Translations under genes and position numbers: made by a program
Shown: positions 7,984 to 17,978 of the stretch, piece by piece
How positions within the stretch are numbered: position 1 is the first letter of the stretch
How the letters are laid out: the number at the start of each line of letters is the position of its first letter
The notes under the pieces: model-generated
The model's input: the letters and a program-made list of their open reading frames with translations, nothing else
The model's database searches: none
What the model was told of the DNA's origin: nothing
NCBI GenBank assembly: GCA_964446115.1
Contig: CAYUNE010000011.1
Location: 31,208-95,207, forward strand
Length of the DNA: 64,000 nucleotides
Reading direction: 5' to 3'
Source of the DNA: CAYUNE01 sp964446115
Lineage (GTDB): Bacteria > Desulfobacterota > Desulfobulbia > Desulfobulbales > Desulfobulbaceae

Positions 7984-10203
7984 ATGAAAGCGGAGATAAA
8001 AATCGCCCTGGCCGGCAATCCCAATGCCGGCAAAACCACACTCTTCAACCGTCTCACCGGTGCCCGGCAACATGTGGGGAATTATCCCGGTGTCACCGTT
8101 GAGCAGAAAGAGGGACGCTTCAGCCGCGGCGGTATCGATTTCCGGGTGGTGGATTTGCCGGGAACCTATTCGTTGACGGCCTATTCCGAGGAAGAACTGG
8201 TCGCCCGCGAATATCTGGTGAATGAGAAACCGGATGTGGTAATCGACGTCGTCGATGGTTCCAACCTGGAGCGCAACCTCTATCTTGCCTGTCAGTTCAG
8301 GGAATTGGGCATACCGCTGATTTTGGCTCTCAACATGATTGATGTGGCCCGTGATCGCGGTATCGAAATCCGGCCCGACAGGTTATCCAAGCTCTTCGGC
8401 GTGCCCGTTGTTCCCATCATCGCCCGTTCCGGCCATGGCATCGACCAGCTTCTCGATACCGTCGTCAACGGGGATTTTTCCGAATCCGCCCGGCAACCCC
8501 TCAACATCTCGTACGGAGAGGATATCGACCTGGCACTGGCTGAGCTTATCCCCCTCATTGAAGAAGCCGGGCTGCTCACCGATACCTATCCGCCTCGCTG
8601 GATTGCGCTGAAATTTCTTGAAAACGATGATCGCATCGTCGATCGTGCCTTCCGGGAAGATTCCCGGACGGCGGATCGACTGGAAAAGGTGGTGACCAGA
8701 ATCACGGGGCATCTGCGCAATACCGTTGACGCCTATCCCGAGGCGATCATCGCCGACCATCGTTACGGATTCATCAAATCCATCCTCAGGCAGGGGGTTC
8801 TTGCCCATAAGTACGATACCGACCGGTTGTATACCTCGGACAGGATCGACAGGGTGGTGACCAACCGTTTGCTGGGACCGGTTATTATGGTGGGTGTGCT
8901 CTTCGCCCTTTACCAGTTCACCTTTTCATACAGTGAAATTCCCGTTGCCTGGTGCGAGGCATTTTTTAGCTGGTTCGGCAGCCGGGTGGACCTGCTCATG
9001 CCCGACGGCCTGCTCAAATCCATGATCATTTCCGGAATCATCGACGGTGTCGGCGGTGTCCTGGGGTTTGTTCCCCTGATCATGTTCATGTTTTTCGGTA
9101 TCTCCATTCTCGAGGACTCCGGATACCTTGCCCGGGTCGCCTTTATGATGGACCGGATCTTCAGGATCTTCGGTCTGCACGGTTCATCGGTGATGCCCTT
9201 CATCGTTTCCGGCGGTATTGCCGGCGGTTGCGCCGTTCCCGGGGTGATGGCCGCCAGAACCCTGCGCTCTCCAAGGGAACGTCTGGCGACCCTGCTCACC
9301 GTTCCCTTCATGAACTGCGGCGCCAAGATACCGGTGCTCACCCTGCTGATCGGCACCTTTTTTGCCGACCACAAGGCCTGGTATATGTTTTTGGCAACGG
9401 TGGCCGCCTGGCTGGTGGCCCTGCTTGCCGCCCGCCTGTTGCGCTCCACCGTACTGCGCGGTCGTTCGACTCCCTTTGTCATGGAGCTGCCGCCCTATCG
9501 GTTTCCCACCTTTCGGGGGCTCTTCATCCATACCTGGGAACGCACCTGGCAATATATCAAAAAGGCCGGAACCGTTATTCTGGCGATCTCGATTCTGCTC
9601 TGGGGATTGATGAGTTTTCCCGCTCTGCCGGAAGGCAGGATTCAGCACTATGAACAGCAGCGGCAGCAACTGCTGGCACGGGTTTCCGCGACCATTAAGG
9701 ATGAGCTGGAACAGGGAGAAAGGGCCGGGCTGTCGCCCCGGGCGCGGCAGCTGGCTGCCGGGTTGCTGGAAATCGACGATGCCGCGGCGGAGGAACGTCT
9801 GCGATACTCCCTGGCCGGCCGTCTGGGCACCGCGCTTGAAACCGTCAGCCGATGGGCCGGTTTTGACTGGCGGACCAACATTGCCCTGCTCGGCGGTTTT
9901 GCGGCCAAGGAGGTTATCGTTTCCACGCTGGGGACCGCCTACTCCATCGGCGAGGTCGATCCGGAACAAAGCAAGGGGTTGAGCGAACGACTTGCCGCTG
10001 ATCCGCACTGGAACCGGGTGCTGGCCCTGGCCGTGCTGGCTTTTATTATGTTTTATGCGCCCTGTTCGGTCACGGTGGTCTGTATAGCGCGGGAGTCCGG
10101 GTCCTGGGGTTGGGCCCTGTTTTCCATGGCCTTCAACACCTCACTGGCCTTTTTCCTGGCCGTTGTCATCTACCAGACGGGAATGGTTCTGGGCCTGGCC
10201 TGA
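7984..10203 (+). CDS. feoB: FeoB, GTP-dependent ferrous iron transporter
   Basis: This 739-residue inner-membrane Fe(II) importer has an N-terminal G domain with G1 GNPNAGKTTLFN, G2 region GNYPGVTVEQ, G3 DLPGTYS and G4 NMID. The helical GDI region follows (about residues 170-260). The C-terminal permease has Gate motifs (GCAVPGVMAARTL and PFMNCGAKIPV) with the expected cysteines. A charged cytoplasmic loop (about residues 550-600) separates the last helices. Length is normal for the family. It is the last gene of the cluster and converges on the GGDEF gene with five bases between the stops. Confidence 0.95.
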   Translation: MKAEIKIALAGNPNAGKTTLFNRLTGARQHVGNYPGVTVEQKEGRFSRGGIDFRVVDLPGTYSLTAYSEEELVAREYLVNEKPDVVIDVVDGSNLERNLYLACQFRELGIPLILALNMIDVARDRGIEIRPDRLSKLFGVPVVPIIARSGHGIDQLLDTVVNGDFSESARQPLNISYGEDIDLALAELIPLIEEAGLLTDTYPPRWIALKFLENDDRIVDRAFREDSRTADRLEKVVTRITGHLRNTVDAYPEAIIADHRYGFIKSILRQGVLAHKYDTDRLYTSDRIDRVVTNRLLGPVIMVGVLFALYQFTFSYSEIPVAWCEAFFSWFGSRVDLLMPDGLLKSMIISGIIDGVGGVLGFVPLIMFMFFGISILEDSGYLARVAFMMDRIFRIFGLHGSSVMPFIVSGGIAGGCAVPGVMAARTLRSPRERLATLLTVPFMNCGAKIPVLTLLIGTFFADHKAWYMFLATVAAWLVALLAARLLRSTVLRGRSTPFVMELPPYRFPTFRGLFIHTWERTWQYIKKAGTVILAISILLWGLMSFPALPEGRIQHYEQQRQQLLARVSATIKDELEQGERAGLSPRARQLAAGLLEIDDAAAEERLRYSLAGRLGTALETVSRWAGFDWRTNIALLGGFAAKEVIVSTLGTAYSIGEVDPEQSKGLSERLAADPHWNRVLALAVLAFIMFYAPCSVTVVCIARESGSWGWALFSMAFNTSLAFFLAVVIYQTGMVLGLA

Positions 10204-10208
10204 GGCGG

Positions 10209-11657
10209 TTATCGCCTGGCCGTACAGGTGAGCTTGCTGGGAAAAACCCGACCGATGGATTCCGAAACCATGCGCGGCCGTTTTTTATGCCATCTCGGCA
10301 GTACCGAACGCTGGTCGGCTTCATAAAATTCACATCTGTTCTTGCCGCCGTTCTTGGCGGCATACATGGCGACATCGCCGTGCTGGAGCATCGAGTCGGC
10401 ATCCCGGCTGTCATAGGGAAAGAGGCTGATGCCGATACTCCCCCCCAGCCGGCAGTTGTGGCCGTCGATGAGCATCGGTTTGTTGAGCTGGGCGATGATC
10501 TTTTCCGCCACATCTTTCACTCCCTGCCGCGAGGTGGCGCTTTCCAGGATAATGACGAATTCGTCACCACCGATGCGGCATACCGTATCCGAGGTCCGCA
10601 GCAACTTCACCAGGCGGGTGGCGATCTTCTGCAGCACCTTGTCGCCAACCTTGTGTCCATAGGTGTCGTTGATGGGTTTGAAGGAGTCGAGGTCGATGAA
10701 GAGCAGAGCCAGAATGCGATTGTTACGGTCTGCCAGGGAGATGGCCTGGGGAAGTTTTTCACTGAGGTATTTTCGGTTGGGGAGTTTGGTCAGGGCGTCG
10801 TGATTGGCCTCGTAGCGGTGCTGCTCAAGCATGTCCACCTTTTCCGTCACATCCTGAAAGAGCAGAACTCCGCCGCTGAACCGTTTGTTGTTGCTCAGAG
10901 GCGTGGTGGTGCACTCAACCAGGAGGTGGTGTCCGCCTGCCTGGAAGAGTTTGAATGTTCCCAATGGCTTGGCCTTGCGGCAGTTGCTTGGCCGCTTCTG
11001 GTCTGAGGGGAAACACTCCACAGCTTCTTCCGGTTTTTCCGGGTCGGTGAGTTTGATGACCTCCCGGTAGCAACGGCCGATACACTCTCCGGCCTCCATT
11101 TTGAGCATATTGAGAAGAACGGCGTTGATAAAGGTGATACGCTGTTGATGATCAACGGCGCACATGCCGTTGGCGGCGGCATTGAAAATACACTCATATT
11201 TGGACACCAGCCGTTTCTGTCTCTGCCTGTCGGCATGATCGCCGATAATATACTTTATCTTGTTCTTCAGAATGGTCCAGTCTATGGGTTTTCTGATGTA
11301 GTCGGCGGCACCGGCGGCAAAGGACTGTTCCACCGAATCCTCGCTATCCAGGGTGGTGATCATCAGGATCGGCGGCACCGGTGAAATCCGGCGGCGGATG
11401 AAGCGGCAAAGGGAAATTCCGTCCATGTCATCCATCTGGATATCGATAATCAGCAGATCAAAACGCTTTTTTTCAATCCGCTGCATGGCCTCCCTGCCGC
11501 TTGCAGCAACGGTTACCCGGTATTCTTCCTTTTCCAGGGCGGTCCGGGTCAGTTCCCTGGTAATCTCTTCGTCGTCAACCACGAGAATATGGTGGCGAAT
11601 ATTCTTCCCTGAAGTCATGGAGTCTTTACTGGTGTCCCTAGTTAACAGAGCCGGCAA
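10209..11657 (-). CDS. Response regulator-PAS-GGDEF diguanylate cyclase
   Basis: Up to 482 residues. A receiver domain (HHILVVDDEE, phospho-acceptor Asp in LLIIDIQMDD, Lys in YIRKPID) is followed by a PAS domain (about residues 155-285) and a GGDEF domain. The catalytic motif is intact (IGGDEFVI) and is preceded at the standard distance by an RTSD product-inhibition site. It should therefore make c-di-GMP (or a hybrid GGDEF product) under phosphorelay control. A start at 11618 (MTSGKNIRHH) is an alternative. It lies 1.6 kb from a GEMM riboswitch, a natural receptor for such a signal, but a direct link is inference. Confidence 0.9.
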   Translation of the reverse strand: MPALLTRDTSKDSMTSGKNIRHHILVVDDEEITRELTRTALEKEEYRVTVAASGREAMQRIEKKRFDLLIIDIQMDDMDGISLCRFIRRRISPVPPILMITTLDSEDSVEQSFAAGAADYIRKPIDWTILKNKIKYIIGDHADRQRQKRLVSKYECIFNAAANGMCAVDHQQRITFINAVLLNMLKMEAGECIGRCYREVIKLTDPEKPEEAVECFPSDQKRPSNCRKAKPLGTFKLFQAGGHHLLVECTTTPLSNNKRFSGGVLLFQDVTEKVDMLEQHRYEANHDALTKLPNRKYLSEKLPQAISLADRNNRILALLFIDLDSFKPINDTYGHKVGDKVLQKIATRLVKLLRTSDTVCRIGGDEFVIILESATSRQGVKDVAEKIIAQLNKPMLIDGHNCRLGGSIGISLFPYDSRDADSMLQHGDVAMYAAKNGGKNRCEFYEADQRSVLPRWHKKRPRMVSESIGRVFPSKLTCTARR

Positions 11658-12035
11658 CCATGAACGTCGGTATGGATTACGGATCCTTCCCGGCGATAGT
11701 TACCGGTTATTACCACGTAACCCGGCGTTATATCATGCTCCCAGCCTGTGATCAGACCGGTGAAGAGGCCAACGATCACGGATAAACAGGATTATAAGAT
11801 TATATCATACTCGCTTATCGGTAACCAAGGCGGGGCTGTTGAGTTTTTTTGAAAAAAAGACCAGGGAGAAGAGAGGTGATCCCGGGAATTGAGCCCGTGA
11901 TCGGTTTCACAGTGGTGGGTGATGAGAATTGGCCGTCGTGCGGGAAGCGGAAAAAATTCCCGGTCGCCATATCCCCACAACGCGGGAGGGACTGAACGCC
12001 TGGAGATGCAGCGGCCGAGATTGATCCCGGGATTG
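11658..12035. other. Gene-free interval between two minus-strand genes
   Basis: This 378-base gap has no plausible gene in six frames. It contains a degenerate repeat copy (about 11690-11830) and a short A/T palindrome near 11848-11862 that might end transcription of the downstream hydrolase gene. I see nothing else recognisable. Confidence 0.6.
11690..11830 (-). repeat. Degenerate inverted copy of the dispersed intergenic repeat
   Basis: Read on the minus strand, 11740-11716 (GATATAACGCCGGGTTACG) matches GATATACCGCGGGGTTACG in the 57.8 kb copy, and nearby TGTGATC and ACCGGTTA blocks also recur in the long copies. Ends cannot be fixed by eye. Confidence 0.45.
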
Positions 12036-13079
12036 TCAGCCGGCCGGATAGCCCTTGCGGCGGCTTCTGCCCCGCAGAAGCATAGTGGCGGCCAGGCCGG
12101 GCACCAGGAGCAGGATGGTGGCCGGTTCCGGAAGCGGTTGCAGGGATACGGCCTGGACAATGGCGCTGTGTCCGGCCTCGGTGGGGTGGATACCGTCCCA
12201 GAAAAATGTTGCGTCGGCATCGGCCAGGCAGTCGGGATTAACGGCACAGGCATTGCTGATATCTTCAAAGCCGGTGGCGCCGGGATGGCTGACGGTATAG
12301 TTGATCAGGCCGAATGTATCGAAATCGATGAGATTGATATTCAGTGTCTTCTGCAGGGAAGCCAACATTGTCCCGGCTTCGGCATTGAACCCGGCGGTCA
12401 TGGTGCCGACCAGTGACGAGGCCTGGGGTCCGGCGGCGAGGATGGCCGGAGTTTTACCGATATCCGGTATGTTCGGTACCAGGATGTTTTTTGCCCCTTC
12501 AGCGGCGAGCGCTTCGATACTGGCGGCAAGGCTGTCGACGTAGGCGCTGATGAAGGGGAAAGCTGCCTGGGCGTCGCCGCTGGTCAGAACGGCAACCGCC
12601 GCATCCCTGGCATCGTTGCCGCCGCCCCAAACCGAGTAGAGGGCATCGGCAGGGGCATCGGGGCCGGTGGTGATATCGATCTCATTGAGAAACATCCCCA
12701 CCTGTTCCCGGACACTGGGCGGTGTCGAGGGATTGCCGCTGGGCGCCATGCGCGCGCCGCCAAAGGCATAGTCGTTGCCGCCCGCAAGGGAAGGGGTCAG
12801 GTCAAGTCCCAGCTTGTCGGCAAGCTGTTCAACCCAGGTTCTGCCGTTGGAAAGTGCCGGCAGCAGGTCGGTGCCGCGGTCATAAGGGAGCGATGGAATA
12901 AAGTCGTTGCCGCTGATGGGAGTCGGGGTGGTATCTCCCAGCACCAGATAAAGGTTGCCGTTATCGGACAAGCTGTCGCCGAAGACAAAGATATCGGAAA
13001 AAGGGGCCGCCTGCCCGGACAGTGGAAGGGAGAAAAGGAAAATCGCCAAAAGGAGAGCTCTGAAATACGCGCCTGTCAT
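12036..13079 (-). CDS. Exported SGNH/GDSL hydrolase with PEP-CTERM sorting signal
   Basis: This 347-residue protein starts at MTGAYFRALLLAI, preceded by GGAGC; an ATG four codons upstream lacks such spacing. A signal peptide is followed by the GDSL-type block FGDSLSDNGNLY (nucleophile Ser), block GGNDARD and the catalytic pair in DGIHPTEAGH. The C-terminus carries PEPATILLLVPG plus a hydrophobic helix and a basic tail (RGRSRRK), the PEP-CTERM/exosortase signal. It should be an esterase or lipase delivered to the cell surface or matrix. No exosortase gene is in the window. It diverges from the riboswitch-cytochrome unit. Confidence 0.85.
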   Translation of the reverse strand: MTGAYFRALLLAIFLFSLPLSGQAAPFSDIFVFGDSLSDNGNLYLVLGDTTPTPISGNDFIPSLPYDRGTDLLPALSNGRTWVEQLADKLGLDLTPSLAGGNDYAFGGARMAPSGNPSTPPSVREQVGMFLNEIDITTGPDAPADALYSVWGGGNDARDAAVAVLTSGDAQAAFPFISAYVDSLAASIEALAAEGAKNILVPNIPDIGKTPAILAAGPQASSLVGTMTAGFNAEAGTMLASLQKTLNINLIDFDTFGLINYTVSHPGATGFEDISNACAVNPDCLADADATFFWDGIHPTEAGHSAIVQAVSLQPLPEPATILLLVPGLAATMLLRGRSRRKGYPAG

Positions 13080-13124
13080 GGTTTGCTCCACGGAATATGC
13101 ACTGATTTTTTCTCTGTATAAATT

Positions 13125-13153
13125 TTTGTACTTAATCTAGACAACAATGTCAA
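13125..13153 (-). promoter_or_regulatory. Promoter of the PEP-CTERM hydrolase with overlapping palindrome
   Basis: On the minus strand TTGACA (13153-13148) is followed after 17 bases by TACAAA (13130-13125), about 45 bases before the ATG. The -35 box lies in a palindrome TGTCA-AGAAAA-TGACA (13148-13163), a possible operator. Confidence 0.6.
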
Positions 13154-13251
13154 GAAAATGACACATGTTTTGTTTATTTTTTTGAAAAATTCGCACAGAT
13201 AAGCAGATAGTAATCAAATTAAAAAAAATTGTACTTTCTTTTGCCGTGGGT

Positions 13252-13281
13252 TTGACTTCCACTTTGCATCTACTCTATAAT
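13252..13281 (+). promoter_or_regulatory. Sigma70-type promoter of the riboswitch-cytochrome unit
   Basis: TTGACT (13252-13257) and a perfect TATAAT (13276-13281) are 18 bases apart. Transcription would start near 13288, just at the 5' edge of the GEMM aptamer. Confidence 0.8.
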
Positions 13282-13292
13282 TAAAATAGGTA

Positions 13293-13369
13293 AGCAAGTT
13301 GAGCCAAACCTGCCGCAAGACAGGGACGGAAAGTTACGGGTCCGCCTCATGGTGGATAGCCGGGCTGCC
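13293..13369 (+). promoter_or_regulatory. GEMM-I cyclic-dinucleotide riboswitch aptamer
   Basis: The segment shows the GEMM-I hallmarks in order: CCAAACCTG, a C-GCAA-G GNRA tetraloop stem, CAGGGACGGAAAGTTACGGG matching the conserved GGGACGCAAAGCCACGGG core, a second stem, and GATAGCCGGGCTGCC closing P1. This class binds c-di-GMP, or 3',3'-cGAMP in the GEMM-Ib variant described from Geobacter. In my alignment the specificity base (Vc2 position 20) is G, but the adjacent A makes this uncertain. It sits between a strong promoter and the octahaem cytochrome. Confidence 0.92.
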
Positions 13370-13394
13370 TTGATCAAGGTGTCCGGCTTTTTTT
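13359..13394 (+). terminator. Rho-independent terminator overlapping the riboswitch P1 strand
   Basis: GCCGG (13359-13363) pairs with CCGGC (13383-13387) around the self-complementary CCTTGATCAAGG, followed by seven T. The left arm is the same sequence that closes the aptamer P1 helix. Ligand binding should therefore prevent the terminator from forming, giving an ON switch (inference). Confidence 0.85.
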
Positions 13395-13617
13395 ATTCCC
13401 AGCCACACATTCCATTCACGCTTTTTTTATATCACCCATATTTCAATTTCCTGGTTTGTTCATATAGTTATGGTTTGTAGACAATAAAATTTCAATCAAA
13501 GAAAAGGAGGTGTTGGTCTCAACTGGACAAGGTGAAGTGAAAGTGAACTAAGGAAAATCCTTGGCGTCGGAAGACGTGCATCAAAAACAGTGGAAACTCT
13601 GTAAAAGGAGGATAAAA

Positions 13618-16600
13618 TTGCAGAAAAAAAGCTATCTCAGCAGAAACCTGTCATGCCTTGCCGCCGGCGTGCTTCTGATGGCCGCGGCTCCGGCCCGCTC
13701 CGCCCCGCCGGATAGACATGACTATGCCCTGCGATCCCGGGATGGGGTGCGCATCAACCAGCAACTGGACATGGACGATACCATCACCATGGCAAACGGT
13801 GCCCTTTACGCAGCCGGGCCCGCCTACAGCCCCAAGGCCACCTGCGGCTCCTGCCATGACTACGAGGCCATTACCAAGGCTTACCACTTCCGCGAGGGAA
13901 CCGGACCCAATGGCGAGGGATTGTCCGACCACTGGTCTGACGAAAACAAGGATGGAGAACCTTACAAATACCTTGCCAATGCCTACGGCCACCTGCTCAG
14001 CGCCGGTCAGTATGGTGCCTGGTGACCGCCCTCCTACCGCCAGTTGGCGGCTAAGGAGAGCCGGGGATCCAAAGACGACCCCATCAATACCGAAGGAAAA
14101 CCGTCCTGGTTCGACATGGGAACGGCGGATGAGCTTGCAACCTGTAATTCCTGCCATATCGGCGGCGGGCCCACCGAGGGGATTGTCCAGGCCGACGGGA
14201 CGGTCATTCCTTATGACGACCCGGGGCTGTCACCGACGCACAGCTATGACAGAGACTTTTACTCTTATGATGCCGATGCCACGGTTCGCGCCTATTACGG
14301 CGGCGATACCATCGCGGAATCGGTAGCTGCGGCCGGCGAACCCACGCCCCATGACTGGAGCAAGTCGGGGGTCATGGAGGCGGATTGTCTCATGTGTCAC
14401 ATCGATCCGGAGACCCCGGCGGCGCTCATGGCCGCAGACGGGTTGAGAACCGATCCTAACCGGCCCCGCCTCATGGTCTTTGCCGAGCGCAACGAGGCCG
14501 GCGAAGTGGTGAAAATCTCCATGGGTACGCCGCTGCACACCGGGCTTGTCAATGAGAGCGCCATGCCTTACACCAACGATCTCCAGCGCATGGGAAGGCC
14601 CACGCCGATGATGGCCCTAACCAGGCTGCCTGCCGAGAACGTCGGTGAAATGATGGAGATGTGGACAAACGGTCTGAAACAGATCGAGGAAAACAACATC
14701 GCCACCGGAAAAACGCGGCTTCCCTATGCCCTCTATGGACAAAATGTCGCAAAAATCTGGGATATGAACGGCATTCGCGCCGAATACTGTGCCAACCCCG
14801 CCGGGCCCGCCGACGAGATGGCCCGTCTCATGGCCAATCAGGATGCCATCAACAATCTCTTCGCCGGTTTTCTCGACTACCTGATCGGCAACGGTTTTCT
14901 CCCGGAGAATGCCGACATGGAGATGATGATGGACATGTTCTTCAACGATTTCATCTATGCCTACAAGATCAAGAACAGCATGGATCCCAATGAAGGCCTC
15001 ATGCCGATTCCCATCGGGCTGCGCGCCTATGACCAGGGCCGGTTCTACACCGACTGGGACAACCCCAACGCCTCGGTGCGCGATTATGTGCGGGCGCCGC
15101 TGGTCGAGGGTCAGGGCGTTCCCTATTCCGGCCGGGTGGGACTTGCCTGGCAGGCGACCATGTACGGCATGGGCCTGGCCATGCAGGGAGATCCAACCTA
15201 TATCGACCCTGCCAGCGGTCAGGTCATGGCCGACAAGGTGGTTGCCGATTATCAGTCCGGCGTCATCCCCGAGGAAAATATCAAGATGGTGCTGCGTGAT
15301 TACCTGCCCAACTTTTTCAATGTCATGCCCACGGCCGAGCTCATGGGTCTTGACCTTGACCAGGATGGGTCGCCCCTTGCCTATGTTCAGCTGGTCAAGG
15401 ACGAGGAAAGCGGCGAGTGGACGGCCAAGACCTATTGGGAGGTTGATGAGATCAGCCACCGTTCCGTCCATCAGCAGGTCTTCGGCGGCGGCAACGATGC
15501 CAATGATCCCCGCTGGGTCAAGGTCTGCGGCGAGTGTCATGTGATGACCCATGACAACGGCAACAGCGAAGTGGATGTGGTTCGCCTCTACAATCTGGGA
15601 ATGAAGGCGGATTTCGTGAAAAACGGCCAGTTCGTCAATCTGACTTCCGACCGCGAGGCTGCCGGCTACGATGTCCACATGTCCGAAGGAGCGCTCAGTT
15701 GCGGATCCTGCCATTTTGCCCAGGCGGGCCACCACGTGACCAAGGATCTCGAAAAGCTGCACAACTTCCTCAAGGGAACCGATACCGCCCACATGGTGCG
15801 TAACGATCTGGACAACAACTACCGTCCCAAGACCTGCGAGAGTTGTCATCTGGCCGGCAAGGATCCGGGAGCTGCCGATCCAACCGGGGCCCACAAGGCC
15901 AGGTTTGGTGAATATGCCGCCCGGCACATCGAGAACATCGCCTGCCAGACCTGTCACGTGCCCTTTAAGAAGAGCTGGCGTTTCAGGGCGTTCGACGACA
16001 CCCTGGGCTACTACGGCAACTTTGATAACCGCATGGGCTACAATGTCCTTCCCGGCGGCGACTTCAAGCTGATGGCCTTTCCCGGAGAATATGCCATCAG
16101 CCCGGTGTACGGAACTTCGCCGGGATACGGTATCCCCCATTTCAATATGCTGGCCCAGCATATTGATGCAGATGGCAAGGGAACGGTTCCAATGGACTAT
16201 GTCAGTGAAATGGTAGATTATTTTCATCTGACCAAGTCCGGGGATCCGGGACGCATCGTCAACGGTATGCCCACCAACCCCGGATTCGATTTCTGGAAAT
16301 ATTTCTACCAGATGGGTCTGAACATGCGGCAGGCGGCCGGAATACCCCTCAGCTATGATCCCACCTGGGATAACGAGGTCTTCCCGCCGCTCTACTGGGC
16401 AAACGGCCAGAACGGCTATCCCCAGGTCGTCATCGGTAATCCCATCACCATCATGACCTGGGTGGATGCCAATCCCGATAACGGCGAGCATGACATGAGC
16501 GGGCTTCCCTACGGCGGCGCCAAGATTCTCTACCTGCGTGAGATCATGGCTGCCATCGAGGATTACCAGGCCCCGACCATGCTGGGCGCCAATCCCATGG

Positions 16601-17724
16601 ACCTGGCAACGATTCCGCCCAACGATGCCAACTGGGCCCGGAATCCCATGGTGGGCAAGGTTATCCTGAAGGATTCCGGCTACGTGATCTTTGACCATAC
16701 CGGTGACATGTATCCGGATATCTGGTATACCGAGGATGTTCGCGCCATGCAGGAGGCCCTGGTCAAGGTGCTGAAGGCCGAGGGCGTGGTCAATCCCATG
16801 CCCATGATCTTCATGGCCGCTCACTATTTCTCCGATTCCCACGGCGTTCAGCCCAAGGAAAAGGCCCTGGGCGCTACCTCCTGTACCGATTGTCACGGCG
16901 AGTACAACGAGGTGACCGGGCATTTTGAAACCGATCCGGGAACCCCGGGTGCCTACCGGACCACCGATCGGTTGATCAACTTCCTGCCCTGGGCACCCCC
17001 CTGGTTTGCCGAGGAAAACAGGGCGCTTGCCTTCAATCATGAAAGCGGCCGGATGGAGCCCACCGGCAACAGCGGTACCGACGGGAAGGGTGCTCTGTTT
17101 ATCGTTGACGGCGAGGTGGATTACATCAAGCCCGTCAGCGGCAATGGTCTGCACTTTCTCGGGGCAAAGGCCGAGGAGGTCCTGGAGCTCTCCAAGCATC
17201 ATGCGGAGCATCTCTTTTATCTGCACGGTGAGGAAACCGTCAAGGGTGCCGAACTGCCCGGTATCAACCAGCGCTATCTGACTCCGGAGGAAAAGGAGAC
17301 AACCTATGTCAAGCAGATAGCCAATGGTCCCCGCGACCGGCTGGTCACCATGTTCGTTCCCGAGCATCTGAAGCCGGAACTGACGGAGATGGGCATGCCG
17401 CAGTTTATCCAGGAGATCACCTTTGCAGACAGAGACGGCAAAACCGTTACTGCCGAGGGATACGTGCTTCGGGTGGGCCTGCATCACGAAAGCGATGAGG
17501 CGATGTTCGTCTCCATGCCGGTGATCAAGGGAGCCCCCAACCGTACCTGGCCCATTATCCTCAAGCAGGATGAAATAGGCCTTCCCTGGCGCCCGGTCAA
17601 CTCCTGCGAAGGCAGAGAGGCCCGGATCATCGGTGCATTTGCCGATTATGCCAAGGTCAAGCTTTGGGGCGGTTCCGGCCGCTATGCCCTGGTGTACGCC
17701 AACGGCAGGAGGTGCAGGAACTAG
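13618..17724 (+). CDS. Selenocysteine-containing octahaem c-type cytochrome
   Basis: One frame, interrupted only by TGA at 14023-14025, encodes 1368 residues with Sec at position 136. The TTG start follows a strong AAAAGGAGG site and leads into a signal peptide ending near ARSA. Eight CXXCH haem sites are visible: CGSCH (residue 76), CNSCH (176), CLMCH (257), CGECH (637), CGSCH, CESCH, CQTCH and CTDCH. The Sec lies between haems 1 and 2 in QYGAW-U-PPSYRQLAA, and the frame continues protein-like at once after the UGA. A SECIS-type hairpin follows 11 bases later. It is very large for eight haems. A role in periplasmic or extracellular electron transfer or in reduction of an unknown acceptor is inferred; I do not recognise a characterised relative. 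Confidence 0.8.
14023..14050 (+). promoter_or_regulatory. UGA codon and SECIS-type hairpin of the octahaem cytochrome
   Basis: UGA (14023-14025) is followed after 11 bases by a perfect 5-bp GC stem, CCGCC (14037-14041) with GGCGG (14046-14050), and an AGTT loop. Size, distance and a G/U loop fit bacterial SECIS elements bound by SelB. Confidence 0.75.
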
Positions 17725-17782
17725 CCTCCGTGCCTGAACCGTGAAAACACCACCGGCTCTCTTGTCTGCCGGCTGGTACTGG

Positions 17783-17820
17783 AAACCGGGCTCCCCCGTT
17801 ACCGGGCAGCCCGGTTTTTT
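17783..17820 (+). terminator. Rho-independent terminator after the cytochrome gene
   Basis: AAACCGGGCT (17783-17792) pairs with AGCCCGGTTT (17808-17817) and runs into a T tract. It lies about 60 bases past the cytochrome stop. Confidence 0.9.
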
Positions 17821-17978
17821 CATGGAAAATTCACCTTGCCGGTGCCTGCGGGAGGTTGTGAGGGACGGCAACATATTGATGTTTTTACGGAGTTATGGTG
17901 TGACTTCCGGGGCGTCATCGGGTAATCTAGAAGTTGATAACCAACTCCTGTATCCCTGTTCCCACACACCCAGCCATC

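Noticed and set aside
10203..10217. AGGCG/CGCCT palindrome between feoB and the GGDEF gene as a terminator
   Set aside because: Short stem without a T tract; the genes converge with almost no gap.
13561..13617. Earlier TTG start for the cytochrome at 13561
   Set aside because: It would give a 30-residue charged lead before the signal helix; the TTG at 13618 follows a far stronger AAAAGGAGG.
14617..17874. 1085-codon minus-strand frame opposite the octahaem cytochrome
   Set aside because: Eight CXXCH motifs mark the plus strand; the antisense frame shows no ribosome site or domain.
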